A stretch of DNA of 7,844 nt, from positions 1 through 7,844 of the forward strand of contig JAISYD010000050.1 in assembly GCA_031270145.1 (NCBI GenBank), read 5' to 3'. The notes under the pieces were generated by a model, which made no database searches, was not told the DNA's origin, and saw nothing but the letters and a program-made list of their open reading frames with translations. Source of the stretch: Planctomycetota bacterium. GTDB taxonomy: Bacteria > Planctomycetota > SZUA-567. The translations under genes and the position numbers were made by a program. Shown here in pieces: positions 7,550-7,844 of the stretch. Position 1 is the first letter of the stretch; the number at the start of each line of letters is the position of its first letter.

Positions 7550-7715
7550 TATCAGTTGCATGAAGGCGGGAAACGGAAAGCGGTGCAATTCCGCTGCGGA
7601 CGCGCCACTGTAACCGGCAAACAACCAGCCGAAGCCACTGCCCTGGGCGGGAAGGCGAGGCGAAACGGGCCGGAAGCCAGGAGACGCCTCGCCGCATGCG
7701 CCGCATTGTGCGGCA
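7550..7715 (+). promoter_or_regulatory. Cobalamin (adenosylcobalamin-type) riboswitch aptamer
   Basis: The RNA senses coenzyme B12 and controls the gene starting at 7833. Its conserved parts are in order. GGGAAACGG (7568-7576) is followed by the core GGTGCAATTCCGC with GCGGACGCGCCACTGTAA (7582-7612), then the B12 box AGCCAGGAGAC at 7675-7685. A perfect 9-bp stem, GGCGAGGCG (7654-7662) with CGCCTCGCC (7685-7693), brackets the B12-box arm. GCATG (7558-7562) can close the domain with CATGC (7695-7699). A 6-bp hairpin, GCCGCA/TGCGGC (7700-7714), follows at the place where this class has its P13 stem. Sequence and order fit the family closely; the exact ends are approximate. Confidence 0.94.
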
Positions 7716-7832
7716 AGGCAGTCATGTCTCGCGTATAGGCATTGGCCCGAAACGTCGCCCTCCGGCAAATCCGGTCCGGGCGTACAAGCGTGAAATGAAC
7801 TGCCCTTTCAAGACGCATTGAAAGGAGCACGC
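7716..7832 (+). promoter_or_regulatory. Riboswitch expression platform with a Shine-Dalgarno-sequestering hairpin
   Basis: CCTTTCAA (7804-7811) and TTGAAAGG (7818-7825) are perfectly complementary with a 6-nt loop. The 3' arm covers AAAGG of the ribosome-binding site AAAGGAG (7821-7827), which serves the ATG at 7833. This is the expected OFF structure of a translational switch. A second hairpin (7756-7782; CGCCC/GGGCG plus CCGG/CCGG) lies between it and the aptamer. AAGGCAGT (7715-7722) could pair instead with ACTGCCCTT (7799-7807, one bulge), trapping the anti-Shine-Dalgarno arm and giving an ON state. No T-run follows any stem, so control of termination is unlikely. Confidence 0.7.
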
Positions 7833-7844
7833 ATGGAAACACAC
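7833..7844 (+). CDS. B12-riboswitch-controlled gene, first four codons (partial)
   Basis: ATG GAA ACA CAC (M-E-T-H) begins 5 nt after AAAGGAG (7821-7827) and runs off the right edge. The product cannot be told from four residues. Genes under such riboswitches commonly encode B12 uptake (TonB-dependent receptor, BtuF/C/D), cobalamin synthesis, or B12-independent alternatives of B12 enzymes. The start is well supported by its ribosome-binding site and position. Confidence 0.75.

Noticed and set aside
7556..7738. 60-codon open frame across the cobalamin riboswitch
   Set aside because: It coincides with conserved riboswitch elements, has no ribosome-binding site, and its translation is just the structured RNA read as protein.

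Overview
The window is GC-rich bacterial DNA, dominated by housekeeping genes on the + strand. The organism looks Gram-negative by the form of its primary sigma factor: RpoD is 613 aa, has region 1.1, and has a long spacer between regions 1.2 and 2. The region 4 wording (GDDYTYTLEEVG, QHPVRARRLEGFL) reminds me of the Planctomycetes-Verrucomicrobia-Lentisphaerae group. That is recollection, not a computed placement.

Layout. (1) The left edge (1 to about 102) appears to be the end of an IS630-like insertion sequence: the first 14 codons of a transposase run leftward out of the window. (2) Right beside it is an M20-family amidohydrolase (allantoate / N-carbamoyl-amino-acid hydrolase type). Its conserved N-terminus is readable upstream of the first usable ATG but has no start codon, so the element has probably cut off its 5' end. 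(3) A gap of about 320 bp holds a near-consensus sigma-70 promoter just before dnaG. (4) dnaG (primase) and rpoD (primary sigma factor) form the core of the classical macromolecular-synthesis operon, without rpsU. (5) Close behind rpoD is a broken NADH oxidase / peroxidase-type flavoprotein gene. Its N- and C-terminal ends survive, but about 280 internal codons are missing and there is a frameshift just after the start. (6) Next is an intact radical SAM protein of the lysine 2,3-aminomutase (KamA) superfamily. It lacks an Asp that binds lysine in true KamA. (7) The right end is a lower-GC leader with a clear cobalamin riboswitch, a hairpin that hides the Shine-Dalgarno sequence, and the first four codons of a B12-controlled gene that leaves the window.

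How they work together: dnaG and rpoD probably share the promoter at 1554-1582 and link replication priming with transcription. The flavoprotein remnant and the radical SAM gene follow in the same direction at short spacing and could be read through from rpoD, since I see no strong terminator between them. The gene after the riboswitch is separately controlled by B12. I see no clear undescribed system. The points most worth a second look are the IS/hydrolase junction with its hairpin over the transposase start, the decayed oxidase, the divergent KamA-like enzyme, and the switch architecture of the riboswitch.
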